A DNA stretch of 64,000 bases from Streptomyces sp. VRA16 Mangrove soil (GTDB lineage Bacteria > Actinomycetota > Actinomycetes > Streptomycetales > Streptomycetaceae): NCBI RefSeq assembly GCF_017377775.1, contig NZ_JAFVLN010000002.1, positions 496,001-560,000 on the forward strand. The letters run 5' to 3'. The notes beneath the pieces are model-generated. The model worked only from the letters and a program-made list of their open reading frames with translations, made no database searches and was not told the origin of the DNA. The stretch's first letter is position 1. Every line of letters begins with the position of its first letter. A program made the position numbers and the translations under genes. Below are positions 50,072 through 59,023 of the stretch, in pieces.

Positions 50072-52870
50072 TCAGCCGGACCTGCCACCGTCCTGAGCGG
50101 ACAGCGCGTCCCGGAGACCTCCCCGTGAGGTGATGCCGAGCTTCGGGTAGATCTGGTACAGGTGGGCACCGACGGTGCGGTGGGAGATGAGGAACCGCTC
50201 GGCGATCTGCTTGTTCGACAGACCGGAAGCCGCGAGTTCCGCGATCTCACGCTCGCGTGGCGTGAGATCCGCCGTTCCCCCGCCGTCCGGCTGGGGAACG
50301 GGCGAACCGACGGCACGAAGCTCGTCCTCCGCCCGCGTGCTCCATGGCAGGGCTCCGAGTCGCTGGAAGGTGTGCAGCGCGGAACTCAGCGGCTCTTCGC
50401 ACGCGGTCGCCGCCGCCCCGGCCCGGCGCAGCCGCTCTCCCTGCGCCAGTTGCACGCGCGCCCTGTCGAAAGGAAAGGCGGCAGCGCCCGGCAGGGACAC
50501 GGCCTCCTCGAACAGTCGCGCCGCTGTGTCGTCGTCCTGCTCCACGAGCGCGGCGGCGCCCCGCGCCAAAAGCGCCAGGCGGGGAGAGAGTGCTTCGACG
50601 CTCGACGCGCGCACTGCGCCCACGTGTTCAGCCGCTTCCTGTCCGCGGTCGCACCGCAGCGCCGACTCGACGAAGTCGAAGAACAGCCGGCAGGCCACCT
50701 GCGAGTGCGCGAGTTCACCCGCGGCGCCCACCGTGACGGCGTGCCGGAAGGACTCCTCGTGGTCTCCCGCCGCGAGATGGGCCAGCGCACGAACCTGCTC
50801 GGCATAGTCGATGATCGCCCGCAGTCCGCGCGGCGCGGCCCAGTCGTACATCCGGTCGGCCAGCGTGTGGGCGGTGTCGACATCTCCCCGGGACGCCGCC
50901 ACCAGGCCCTTGCTGTACTGGAAGTACCAGGCGAAGAAGGAGTATCCCGACTCCTCGCACAGCCCGAGTCCCTCGTCCGACAGCTCCGCGGCCTCGCTCC
51001 AGTTGCCCGCATGATAGGCGCCCAGGGCCAGGTGCAGCAGCACGCCCAGGTGCCGGCGGGCCGGGCCCCCGGTGCGGCCCTGCCGGAGCACCCGCAGCGA
51101 CGGTTCACGGACCGCGGCGAGGCGATCCGAGGGTACGGCGACGGTTCCGATGCGCACGATCCGGGCGGGGTCGCTCTCCCGCACCGCGTCGCCGACGATG
51201 CGATCGAGGCGGCGCAGCGTCGCCGGTCCGACGTGGGCGGGGTCCGCGTACAACTGGCCGAGGACGTCGAGCAGGGCCGGTGGTTCCGGTCGCACCCGCG
51301 ACAGGAAGGTGCGGAAGCAGCCCCACAACTCCTGTGTTCCCTCGTAGATGCACAGCAGGGAGAGGAGATGCAGTGCGTCGATGAGCGCGGCGTTGTCGGC
51401 GTCGTAACCGTGGGTGCCCTCCTCGATGGCGCCCACGAGAATGCGGTGGGAGGTGCTCACGTCGCCGTCGCTGTTGAGCAGCAGTTGCACCGTGGCGGCG
51501 GCGAAACGGAGCGAGGTGCTGTGCTCCGGAGCCGCCTGCCGGGCGTTCTCCAACAGTTCCGAGGCACTGTGCAGCGCTCCGGTCGCCTCGGCCCCGAGGT
51601 ACGCGGCCTCCGCCAGTCTCCGGGCACGGTCCAGACCCAGCGGGCTGAGGTCAGCGGCCCGGGTCAGCGATGCGATGGCGGCCACCGCGTCGCCACGGCC
51701 CGCAATGCTGTGCGCCGCTTCTTCCAGCAGCGCGGCCACCTGCTCGTCCGGTTCGAGCGTCGCTTCTCCGAGGTGCCAGGCGCGGGATTCGGGCCGGTGG
51801 CTCAGTACCCGCGCCAGGACGCTGTGGGCCGCCCGACGGCTGCTGCTGGTGGAGGCCTCGACCACGGCCGAGCGAATCAGCGGATGCCGGAAGACCAGGT
51901 GCCGGGTTCCGCGGTCCACGTGGACGAGCTGATCCTGTTCGGCGGGGACCAGGTCCTCCAGGCCGGCGTCGTGTTCCATGGCGCGCGCGGAGGCGTGCAG
52001 CACGCCCAGGTCTCCGCTGCCGTCCAGCGTGGCCAGCAGCAGGAGATTCTGCGTGTTCTGCGGCAAGTTGCGGATACGGGAGACGTAGAGGGACTGCAGG
52101 CGTTGGCCGAGCGGCAGAACGGTGGGAACGGCCTCCAGGGCGGCGGGCCGGTCCGCCGGAAGGGCGTTGGGCAGTTCGAGCAGAGCCAGAGGGTTGCCCT
52201 GGGCCGCGTTCAGTACGCGGCGCCGTATCTGGCGGCCGAGCCGGGGAAAACGCGAGTCGACCAGGTGGCCGGCCGACTCGGCGTCCAGGGGCGGAAGTTC
52301 GTAGGTCGGCAGACCACCGCTCTCGAAGAAGCCACCGGCGCCGGAGCGCATCGTCGCGATGAACCTGATGCGCGTACCGGAAAGCCGTCGGGCGATGAAC
52401 CCGAAGACCGCAGCGCTCACCCGGTCCACCCAGGGCAGGTCGTCGACGACGATGAGAACCGGCTGCTCGGTGGCCGCGGCCCGCAGCGCGGCCAACGCCG
52501 CGTTGAAGACCACGAGCCGTTCGGGAGGCTGCCCGGCACCGAGGCCGAGGGCGATGTGCAGGGCTTCCCGGTGTGTGCTGCCGAGGTCCTCGATGGTGCC
52601 CGTGAGCGGAAGGAGAGCCTGGTTCAGGGCCGCGTAGCTGATGTCGGCTTCGAACTGCACGCCCGCGACGCGCAGCACGCGGGCACCGATGTCGGCCGCG
52701 GACTCGGCGAGGGCGTCGAGCAGCACCGTCTTGCCCACGCCCGGTTCCCCGGACATCAGCAGGGCCCCACCGGAGTACGGACGGGCGAGAAAGGCGGAGA
52801 TGCGTTCCAGGTCCTGGTCGCGTCCTATCAGAGCGTCGGCCGCCGTGTGCAGCGGATCCCTGGAGCTCAA
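50072..52870 (-). CDS. LAL-type LuxR regulator 3
   Basis: A 932-residue large ATP-binding LuxR-family regulator. It has an N-terminal ALIGRDQDLERISAFLA, intact Walker A (MSGEPGVGKTVLLDAL), Walker B VLIVVDDLPWVDR, a TPR-like middle and a C-terminal HTH (LTPREREIAELAASGLSNKQ; SHRTVGAHLYQIYPKLG). The start appears to be a TTG at 52870 because GAGGG lies 6 nt upstream and the frame begins SSRDPLHTAADALIGRD. It is the third LAL gene within 17 kb, an unusual density. Target unknown. Confidence 0.92.
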   Translation of the reverse strand: MSSRDPLHTAADALIGRDQDLERISAFLARPYSGGALLMSGEPGVGKTVLLDALAESAADIGARVLRVAGVQFEADISYAALNQALLPLTGTIEDLGSTHREALHIALGLGAGQPPERLVVFNAALAALRAAATEQPVLIVVDDLPWVDRVSAAVFGFIARRLSGTRIRFIATMRSGAGGFFESGGLPTYELPPLDAESAGHLVDSRFPRLGRQIRRRVLNAAQGNPLALLELPNALPADRPAALEAVPTVLPLGQRLQSLYVSRIRNLPQNTQNLLLLATLDGSGDLGVLHASARAMEHDAGLEDLVPAEQDQLVHVDRGTRHLVFRHPLIRSAVVEASTSSSRRAAHSVLARVLSHRPESRAWHLGEATLEPDEQVAALLEEAAHSIAGRGDAVAAIASLTRAADLSPLGLDRARRLAEAAYLGAEATGALHSASELLENARQAAPEHSTSLRFAAATVQLLLNSDGDVSTSHRILVGAIEEGTHGYDADNAALIDALHLLSLLCIYEGTQELWGCFRTFLSRVRPEPPALLDVLGQLYADPAHVGPATLRRLDRIVGDAVRESDPARIVRIGTVAVPSDRLAAVREPSLRVLRQGRTGGPARRHLGVLLHLALGAYHAGNWSEAAELSDEGLGLCEESGYSFFAWYFQYSKGLVAASRGDVDTAHTLADRMYDWAAPRGLRAIIDYAEQVRALAHLAAGDHEESFRHAVTVGAAGELAHSQVACRLFFDFVESALRCDRGQEAAEHVGAVRASSVEALSPRLALLARGAAALVEQDDDTAARLFEEAVSLPGAAAFPFDRARVQLAQGERLRRAGAAATACEEPLSSALHTFQRLGALPWSTRAEDELRAVGSPVPQPDGGGTADLTPREREIAELAASGLSNKQIAERFLISHRTVGAHLYQIYPKLGITSRGGLRDALSAQDGGRSG

Positions 52871-53180
52871 CCGACGCCCTCACCTTCGTGCTGCGGCACG
52901 GGCAGGGCTGCGCGAAGCGGATCGGACGTCCCCGTTGACAAAGCAGCACCGCGCCCGGGGCGCATCTGTCGTTCGACCTGTGTGCTGCGACGTTAACACG
53001 TGCACGAGTGGGAGTAACTGCGCAGGTCAGGCGCCCCGGACACGCACCCACCAGCAGGCACTGCTGACAGCCCGCCCACGTTTCCCTCGTCCGGAGAGGC
53101 GCATTCCCGTGCCGTGTCCGTGTCGACAGTGACGCCACGAGTCCGCCGCCGACCGGACATACGACGACGGCCGTCGGTGG
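52871..53180. other. Intergenic upstream of LAL regulator 3
   Basis: About 310 bp with no supported gene. The LAL3 promoter must lie here. GTTAACACGTGCAC near 52993 is a small AT-rich island, but it does not match the TGAC-NN-GTCA motif. The other half is the 3' flank of the NlpC gene. Confidence 0.4.
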
Positions 53181-54212
53181 TCAGCCGGTGACGCGGACGC
53201 CGAACTGGAAACTGCCGATGGTGCTCATCGACTCGTAGCGGACGACGGCGCCGGGGTACGGGGCGTGCAGCACCTGGCCGTTGCCCGCGTACAGGCCGAC
53301 GTGTTCGGTGTTGTTGAAGAAGACCAGGTCGCCGGGCCTGAGTTGGCTCATCCCGATGCGCGTACCGTCGTTGACCTGCGTGTACGTGACCCGGGAGATG
53401 CCTACTCCGGCCTGGTTGTACGCCCACTGGGTCAGGCCCGAGCAGTCGTAGGAGTTGGGGCCCGTGCCACCGCGCACGTACGGCTTGCCCAGCTGGGAGG
53501 CGGCGGCGCTCAGGGCCGCGGCGCCGAACCTGGAGGCGGCCGCCTCGTTGCCGAGGTCGACGCGGTCGGCGGAGGAGCGGCTGGCGCGCGCATCGGCGTC
53601 GGCCAGCTGCTGACGCTCGGCGGCGGTCAGCGAGTTGAGCAGCTTCTGCGCCTTGCCGAGCTTGCCCTGGATCTCGCGCTTCTTCTTGCCGAGTTCGGTG
53701 CGGGTGTCGGCGAGGTCCTTGAGCTTCTCGGACGCCTCGGAGCGCTCCTGGGCGAGCGTGCGCTGCTTCGCCTGGACCTTCTTGAGGGACTCCAGTTGCT
53801 GCGCGGAGAGCGAGTCGAGCGTGGACGCCTTGTCGAGATAGTCGTCCGGGTTCGAGGAGAGGAAGAGCTGGACCGAGGGGTCGATGCCACCCGAGCGGTA
53901 CTGCTGGCTGGCGAGCGAACCGAGGCCCGTGCGCAGCTCGTTGAGCTCGCTCTGCTCGCGGGCGACCTTGTCCTGAATCTCGCCGATCTCCTTCTCGAGC
54001 TTCTTCTGCTTCTCCTTCGCGCCGTCGTACTGGTTGGTGGCCCGCTCCGCCTCTTCGTAGAGCTTGTCGACCTTGGCCTTGACCTCGCTCTTCGTGGGTT
54101 TCGGCGCGGCGTTGGCGGCCTGCGAGGTGAGGGCCACAGCAGCGGCGGCGGTCGCGGTGAGCACGGTCACACGGGTGCGGTTCGGTTGTCTGGGCCGACG
54201 GTGGGACGCCAC
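53181..54212 (-). CDS. Secreted NlpC/P60 peptidoglycan hydrolase
   Basis: A 343-residue cell-wall endopeptidase. A signal peptide (RTRVTVLTATAAAAVALTSQ, cleavage near ANA) is followed by a long coiled coil (about 45-215; KVDKLYEEAERATNQYDGAK) and a C-terminal NlpC/P60 domain. Catalytic Cys is in NSYDCSGLTQWAY and His in EHVGLYAGNG. The GTG at 54212 is chosen because AAGGAG lies 9 nt upstream and VASHRRPRQPNRTRVTVL matches the start of many streptomycete homologues; an ATG at 54230 has its GGAGG directly against it. It likely cuts stem peptides during growth or sporulation. Confidence 0.93.
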   Translation of the reverse strand: MASHRRPRQPNRTRVTVLTATAAAAVALTSQAANAAPKPTKSEVKAKVDKLYEEAERATNQYDGAKEKQKKLEKEIGEIQDKVAREQSELNELRTGLGSLASQQYRSGGIDPSVQLFLSSNPDDYLDKASTLDSLSAQQLESLKKVQAKQRTLAQERSEASEKLKDLADTRTELGKKKREIQGKLGKAQKLLNSLTAAERQQLADADARASRSSADRVDLGNEAAASRFGAAALSAAASQLGKPYVRGGTGPNSYDCSGLTQWAYNQAGVGISRVTYTQVNDGTRIGMSQLRPGDLVFFNNTEHVGLYAGNGQVLHAPYPGAVVRYESMSTIGSFQFGVRVTG

Positions 54213-54580
54213 GAAATCGGGCTCCTTCATCCTCCAACCGCCCACGGAACGCAGGGTGGACGGCGCCCTCCACCGTCACTCACCTCATGCGAGTGACCAT
54301 CGGAGCGGAGGTGCGGGGCCCGACCATAATGACCTTCCCGTGACCAATTCAAAGCCCCACGTGAAAAATTTCGGTCGCACCTTCGATCTTTGCACACAAC
54401 TCACGCCCGGCATCGCTCAGTTGACGCTGCGTGGCGTGAAGTGGGTGGAAGGCGGCGACAAGTGGGGCATCTGTTGCATAAGGATGATCCATGCGTCCTC
54501 GCGAGCGGGCCCGGCCGGGTCCGTCGAAACGAAAGGGAGCCGTCGGGAACCTCGGGGCGGGTGCCGGACACGTACTGGGT
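54213..54580. promoter_or_regulatory. Divergent control region with leader hairpins
   Basis: Divergent promoter region for the NlpC (minus) and sigma factor (plus) genes. GTCACTC (54274-54280) pairs with GAGTGAC (54290-54296), and GGTGGA with TCCACC nearby, giving small hairpins in the NlpC leader. Actinobacterial NlpC genes can carry a c-di-AMP (ydaO) riboswitch; I could not match its conserved core here. No gene is supported. Confidence 0.45.
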
Positions 54581-55231
54581 ATGGAACTGAACGACGCCGG
54601 ACCCGGCGCACCGGTCGGAGGGACCTCTGACCGCGAGCTGTGGGCGAGAGCCGTCGCCGGAGACCGGGAGGCGTTCGGCCGGATCTTCGACCGGCACGCG
54701 AAGGCCGTCTACAACTACCTCTTCCGGCGCACGGCCGACTGGGCGGAGGCCGAGGACCTCACGTCCACGGTCTTCCTGCACGCCTGGCGCCGGCGGACGG
54801 AGACCGTGCTCGACCGCGACTCGGCCCTGCCGTGGCTGCTCGGCATCGCCGACGGACTGCTGTCGAACACCCGACGACGGCTGAGACGGGCCGAGGCGCT
54901 GCTGCACCGGCTCATCTCGCACGACCGGTCGGTGGACGACCACGCGGACCGGGTCGCGGGCCAGGTCGACGACGAACGCCGGATGTCGGAGATCCACCGG
55001 GCGCTGGCCCGGCTGCCCCGGCACGAGCGCGAGGTCGTCGAGCTCTGCGTGTGGTCGGGCCTGGACCAGCAGGCAGCCGCGGTGGCGCTGAACGTGGCGG
55101 TCGGGACCGTGAAGTCCCGGCTGCACCGGGCGCGGCGCAGGCTGGGGGCCGATCTCCTGGGCGGGACCGCGACCGCGGCGCCGTTCAGTTCCTCGAGGAA
55201 CACCGTCAACGCGAAGGAGGTCGCACGGTGA
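54581..55231 (+). CDS. ECF-type RNA polymerase sigma factor
   Basis: A 216-residue sigma-70 family factor with regions 2 and 4 only. Region 2 is AVYNYLFRRTADWAEAEDLT; region 4 is HEREVVELCVWSGLDQQAAA with the recognition helix VAVGTVKSRLHRARRRL. The ATG at 54581 (MELNDAGPGAPVGG) has no strong ribosome binding site. Its stop overlaps the GTG of the next gene by 4 bp, so the downstream membrane protein is probably its translationally coupled partner. Signal unknown. Confidence 0.9.
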   Translation: MELNDAGPGAPVGGTSDRELWARAVAGDREAFGRIFDRHAKAVYNYLFRRTADWAEAEDLTSTVFLHAWRRRTETVLDRDSALPWLLGIADGLLSNTRRRLRRAEALLHRLISHDRSVDDHADRVAGQVDDERRMSEIHRALARLPRHEREVVELCVWSGLDQQAAAVALNVAVGTVKSRLHRARRRLGADLLGGTATAAPFSSSRNTVNAKEVAR

Positions 55232-56133
55232 GTGACAGTCAGGGCATTCCGGCGGCTCCTTCCGATCGCGATCTGCCGGATCACCGGCGGACCCGAGAGG
55301 AGCTTCTGATGAAGATCGGCCGGCAGGAAGACCCCAAGACGTCGCCGCTGCGCAGGTGGGGAGTGCCGCTGGGCGTCGCCACCGGGGTGACCGCCGTGAG
55401 TGTCGTGGCCGTCGCCGTCCTCGGCGGGATGGGCGAGGCGACGTCGCACGGCACCGAGCGGGCGCTCCCCGGCGGGAACCCGTCGCCGACCGCGTCGCCG
55501 GATCCGAGCGCGTCGGCCGGTTCCACCGCGGGCGGCACGGGATCGGCGTCCGCGGACCCGGCGTCCGAGCAGAAGGCGTTCACCATCACCAGCAGTGCGA
55601 CGACCACCATCGAGCCCGGCACCGTCGCCAGGATCCTCTCGTCGTGTCTGGGGGCCGACGCGTCGAAGTACGACGCGGTGATCGCGGTCCGCGCTCCCCT
55701 CGCCACGCAGAACGCGGACGGCGTGGTCGTCGCCGTCGACTCCGCGGGCCAGTACGTGCAGTGCGCGACGAAGGGGGACAAGGGCAGCAGCTCCAGCCAC
55801 CCGCCCACCTTCATCAACAACCGCCTGTGGGGCACCGGCCGGATCGTGTCGTACTTCGAGACCACCATGGACAAGGCGGGCGAGGGGAAGTACCTCAACG
55901 TGGGCGCCGGGCACTACACCTCCGACGTCGCCAAGGTCACCGTGAGCTACGGCGACCAGCCGAAGGAGTACCCCGTGCTCATGAAGGGCGGCGCCTTCGC
56001 CTACACGTCGGCGCTCTCCCCCGACGGGCCCGTCGGACCGCGCTACACGGGCCCGAACCCGTACATCCACGCCTACGACGCGTCGGGCAAGGAGATCTAC
56101 AACCAGGCGAAGGACCCGCAGTTCAGCAGGTAG
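55228..56133 (+). CDS. Membrane protein coupled to the sigma factor
   Basis: A 301-residue protein with a short cytoplasmic N-terminus (TREELLMKIGRQEDPKTSPL), one transmembrane helix (GVPLGVATGVTAVSVVAVAV), a Ser/Pro/Ala/Gly-rich linker (PSPTASPDPSASAGSTAGG) and an extracellular domain with FTITSSATTTIEPG and SYGDQPKEYPVLMK. AAGGAGG lies 7 nt before the GTG, which overlaps the sigma stop codon. The layout fits an anti-sigma-like or signal-sensing partner, but no zinc-binding anti-sigma motif is present, so this is inferred from position only. Confidence 0.8.
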   Translation: MSDSQGIPAAPSDRDLPDHRRTREELLMKIGRQEDPKTSPLRRWGVPLGVATGVTAVSVVAVAVLGGMGEATSHGTERALPGGNPSPTASPDPSASAGSTAGGTGSASADPASEQKAFTITSSATTTIEPGTVARILSSCLGADASKYDAVIAVRAPLATQNADGVVVAVDSAGQYVQCATKGDKGSSSSHPPTFINNRLWGTGRIVSYFETTMDKAGEGKYLNVGAGHYTSDVAKVTVSYGDQPKEYPVLMKGGAFAYTSALSPDGPVGPRYTGPNPYIHAYDASGKEIYNQAKDPQFSR

Positions 56134-56148
56134 CGGGACCGGCCGGGG

Positions 56149-56733
56149 TCAGGGTTCCGTGGTCGAGACGACGTAGACCATCGGGTGGTCCGGGTTCGAC
56201 CGGTTCACCACGATGCTCTGGGTCGGCGCCGGGTCCTCCTGGCTGTGGGTCACGCCGTACCAGGGACCGGGGCCCGTGAAGTCCCAGCCGGCGACGTTGC
56301 GGTCGCGGCTGCCGATCGTGATGTCGTCCTTCTTCAGGTCGGCGGTGGTGTAGTTCTCGTCGACCTCCTTGAGGAAGGTCTCGAGCCCGGTGTTGCTGGT
56401 GAGGAACTGCACGTACAGGCGGCTGACCTTGTAGTTGTTCGTCTCGTAGTAGGCGACGTTGCGCGAGTAGTGCGGGATCGGGATCTCGTAGAGCCGCCGC
56501 TGCACCTTCGAGGGCCAGCCGATGGTCAGGCCCGTCGCCGAGTACTTGGCCTCCTTGTCCTTGCCGCTGTTGCGGCTCTGGTTCGCGGAGATGACCAGGT
56601 AGCCGGCGGGGATGCCGATGAGCAGGACGATGATGAGGAGGGTGAGGGCGCGGCGGCGGATCACATGGCCGCGGGGCTCCTCCGGCGGGCGCGTCTCCTC
56701 GTACGGAGACGGAGGCTGGCGGGGCACGGTCAT
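56149..56733 (-). CDS. Hypothetical single-pass membrane protein
   Basis: A 194-residue protein I do not recognise. It has a Pro-rich cytoplasmic N-terminus, one transmembrane helix (ALTLLIIVLLIGIPAGYLVI) and an extracellular domain with several Tyr/Asn residues (PHYSRNVAYYETNNYKVSRL). AGGAAAG lies 6 nt before the ATG at 56733. It is convergent with the sigma partner and lies just downstream of the ROK gene on the same strand. No catalytic motif is seen. Confidence 0.75.
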   Translation of the reverse strand: MTVPRQPPSPYEETRPPEEPRGHVIRRRALTLLIIVLLIGIPAGYLVISANQSRNSGKDKEAKYSATGLTIGWPSKVQRRLYEIPIPHYSRNVAYYETNNYKVSRLYVQFLTSNTGLETFLKEVDENYTTADLKKDDITIGSRDRNVAGWDFTGPGPWYGVTHSQEDPAPTQSIVVNRSNPDHPMVYVVSTTEP

Positions 56734-56773
56734 GGGTCGCTTTCCTGTCACTGTTCTGCGTTCCGGGACCGCG

Positions 56774-57925
56774 CTACTGGTCCTCGGCGCCGGACACGGT
56801 GCCGCGGGCCTGGGCGTACCGCTCGTAGCGCTCGTAGCGCTCCACGCGGCGGCGCTTGGCGCGGCGGAACCGGCGGGCGACCAGGCGGGCCAGGTCCGCG
56901 GCGCCGACCATGCCGGCCTCGGGGCCGAGCTGGGCGCGCGCGATCCGGGCCTCGGGGCGGTAGCCGCGGCCGGTGAGCTGGCGCTTGAAGGCGTCGCGGG
57001 CCGGGGCGATGAGCAGGTCGTCGGCCGCGCTGACCCCGCCGCCGATCACGAAGCAGGACGGGTCGAGGGCCGCGGCCAGGTTGGCGATGCCGACGCCGAG
57101 CCACTGGCCGATGTCCTGGAGCAGCTCGACGCACATGGCGTCGCCCTCGCGGGCCAGCTCGGTGATGAGGGGGCCCGTGATGTCCGGGACGTTGCCCTTG
57201 ACCCGCTCGATGATGTTGTACGCGACCGGGGAGTCGGCCGCCGCGAGCTCGCGGGCCTCCCTGACCAGGGCGTTGCCCGAGCTGTACTGCTCCCAGCAGC
57301 CGCGGTTGCCGCACGGGCAGCGGTGGCCGCCGGGGACGACCTGCATATGGCCGAACTCGCCCGCGACCCCGTACTTGCCGCGCTTGACCTGGCCGTCCTC
57401 CAGGATCGCGCCGCCGATGCCGGTGCCGAGCGTGATCATCACCAGGTGGTCCTCGCCGCGGCCCGCGCCGAAGCGCCACTCCGCCCAGGCGGCGGTGTTC
57501 GCGTCGTTGTCGACCAGGACCGGGACCGCGAGGCGGCCGGCCAGGCGGTCGCGCAGCGGCTCGTTGCGCCAGGACAGGTGCGGGGCGAACAGGACGCGGT
57601 TGCGGTCCGCGTCGACCCAGCCGGCCGCGCCGATGCCGACCGCGTGCACGTCGTGCCGGTCGGAGAGGTCGAGCACGAGCTCGCAGATCGTGTCCTCGAC
57701 GACCTTCGGGCTCTTCGACTTGTCCGGGGTCTCCGTGCGCAGCGTCTCCAGGATGGTGCCGTCCGCGTCGACGACGCCCGCCATCACCTTCGTGCCGCCG
57801 ATGTCGATGCCGACGGTGGGCACGCGCGGGGCCGTCAGGTGCGAGCGGCGTTCCCGGGTGCCGACCGTCCGCAGGACGGTGGCTCGGGCGCTGCCACGGT
57901 GTGCGAGGTCGCGGTAGGTGCTCAT
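56774..57925 (-). CDS. ROK-family glucokinase-like sugar kinase
   Basis: A 383-residue ROK protein without the N-terminal winged helix of ROK repressors. The ATP-binding DIGGTKV, the catalytic Asp in VLVDNDANTAAWAE, GTGIGGA and the zinc motif HRCPCGNRGCWEQ are all present, so it is likely an active hexokinase/glucokinase. The C-terminus has a charged tail with a YERYERY repeat. CAGAAT ends 7 nt before the ATG, suggesting a leaderless mRNA. It lies downstream of the CUT2 sugar importer, separated by a large hairpin, and may phosphorylate its sugar. Confidence 0.92.
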   Translation of the reverse strand: MSTYRDLAHRGSARATVLRTVGTRERRSHLTAPRVPTVGIDIGGTKVMAGVVDADGTILETLRTETPDKSKSPKVVEDTICELVLDLSDRHDVHAVGIGAAGWVDADRNRVLFAPHLSWRNEPLRDRLAGRLAVPVLVDNDANTAAWAEWRFGAGRGEDHLVMITLGTGIGGAILEDGQVKRGKYGVAGEFGHMQVVPGGHRCPCGNRGCWEQYSSGNALVREARELAAADSPVAYNIIERVKGNVPDITGPLITELAREGDAMCVELLQDIGQWLGVGIANLAAALDPSCFVIGGGVSAADDLLIAPARDAFKRQLTGRGYRPEARIARAQLGPEAGMVGAADLARLVARRFRRAKRRRVERYERYERYAQARGTVSGAEDQ

Positions 57926-58036
57926 TGCGGCGATTCTGCCTCACGGCGGGGCTCCGCCGCATGCCGGGTTTGGTGTGCGGCGGGGTCGCGCCCGTTCGCC
58001 GCGAGGGCTCGGTTTCGTGCGCGTGTGCCGCTTGCC

Positions 58037-58118
58037 GGTGGCTGGTCGCGCAGTTCCCCGCGCCCCTGAAGCGAGCTGTGCTCGCTCAGGGGCGCGGGGA
58101 ACTGCGCGACCAGCCACC
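58037..58118. repeat. Long palindromic repeat (REP/terminator-like)
   Basis: A 33-bp arm (58037-58069, beginning GGTGGCTGGTCGCGCAG) and its perfect complement (58086-58118) continue into a 6-bp inner stem GCGAGC/GCTCGC with one bulged A and a 3-nt loop. This gives a 39-bp stem, the longest in the window. The GCTGGTCGCGCAGTTCCCC sequence is, as far as I know, dispersed in streptomycete genomes and often lies between genes. It may end transcription of the sugar importer operon. Confidence 0.8.
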
Positions 58119-58180
58119 ACCGGACCCGCACACGCCAGGCAGGCCAAGGCCCGCGGCGCGTGGGCGCGTCCGGCGGGGGC

Positions 58181-59023
58181 CTACTTCTCGGCGCCGTCCA
58201 CCGGATGCCCGCCCAAATGCGTGGGCACCGGCGCCCGCTCCAGCTCATGGCGGAGGTCGTCCAGTTCCGAGCCACCGGCCATCTGCCGGGTCAGCTCGTC
58301 CAGGGTGATCTCGTCACGGCTGTGGCTGCCGAACATCGCCCCGCGCTTGAGCAGGATGAACCGGTCACCGACCAGGTACGCGTGGTGCGGGTTGTGGGTG
58401 ATCAACACCACGCCCAGGCCCGCGTCCCGCGCGGCGGCCACGTACTTGAGGACGACGCCGGACTGCTTCACGCCGAGCGCCGCCGTCGGCTCGTCCAGGA
58501 CGAGGACCTTCGCGCCGAAGTAGACGGCACGAGCGATGGCCACGCACTGGCGCTCACCGCCGGAGAGCGTGCCGATCGGCTGATCGACGTCGCGCAGGTC
58601 GATGCCCATGCGCGCCAGTTCCTCGTACGTCGTGCGCCGCATGAACTCGACGTCCATGCGCTTGAACGGGCCCGTGCCCTTCGTCGGCTCCGAGCCGAGG
58701 AAGAAGTTGCGCCACACCGGCATCAGCGGGACGACGGCCAGGTCCTGGTAGACCGTGGCGATGCCGCGGTTGAGGGCGTCGCGCGGGTTGGCGAGCTTCG
58801 CCTCCTCGCCCTCGATCCGGAAGGAGCCGCCGTCGTGCTGGTGCAGCCCCGCGATGATCTTGATGAGGGTGGACTTGCCGGCGCCGTTGTCGCCGAGGAC
58901 GCAGGAGATCTCCCCCGCGTTCACGACGAGCGAGACGTCCTCCAGGGCGCGGATGTTGCCGTAGTACTTGCTGACGCCGTCGAGTTCGACGAGGGGAGCC
59001 GTGCCCTCTGCGGGTGTCGTCAT
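58181..59023 (-). CDS. CUT2 sugar importer ATPase, single domain (FrcA-like)
   Basis: A 280-residue ATPase with Walker [11 protein letters not shown], signature [15 protein letters not shown] and Walker [13 protein letters not shown], with switch His in ITHNPHHA. Most CUT2 ATPases (RbsA, MglA) are fused twin domains near 500 residues; this one has a single domain, as in FrcA. The ATG at 59023 overlaps the permease stop by 4 bp and has GGAGG 7 nt upstream. The homodimer would pair with the permease and one of the two binding proteins. Confidence 0.93.
   Translation of the reverse strand: MTTPAEGTAPLVELDGVSKYYGNIRALEDVSLVVNAGEISCVLGDNGAGKSTLIKIIAGLHQHDGGSFRIEGEEAKLANPRDALNRGIATVYQDLAVVPLMPVWRNFFLGSEPTKGTGPFKRMDVEFMRRTTYEELARMGIDLRDVDQPIGTLSGGERQCVAIARAVYFGAKVLVLDEPTAALGVKQSGVVLKYVAAARDAGLGVVLITHNPHHAYLVGDRFILLKRGAMFGSHSRDEITLDELTRQMAGGSELDDLRHELERAPVPTHLGGHPVDGAEK

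Noticed and set aside
52985..53005. GTTAACACGTGCAC as an eighth MarR operator
   Set aside because: It lacks the TGAC-NN-GTCA core and the usual place over a -35 box.
54213..54480. c-di-AMP (ydaO) riboswitch before the NlpC gene
   Set aside because: Expected from context, but the conserved core could not be matched by eye; only small hairpins are visible. A covariance-model search would decide.
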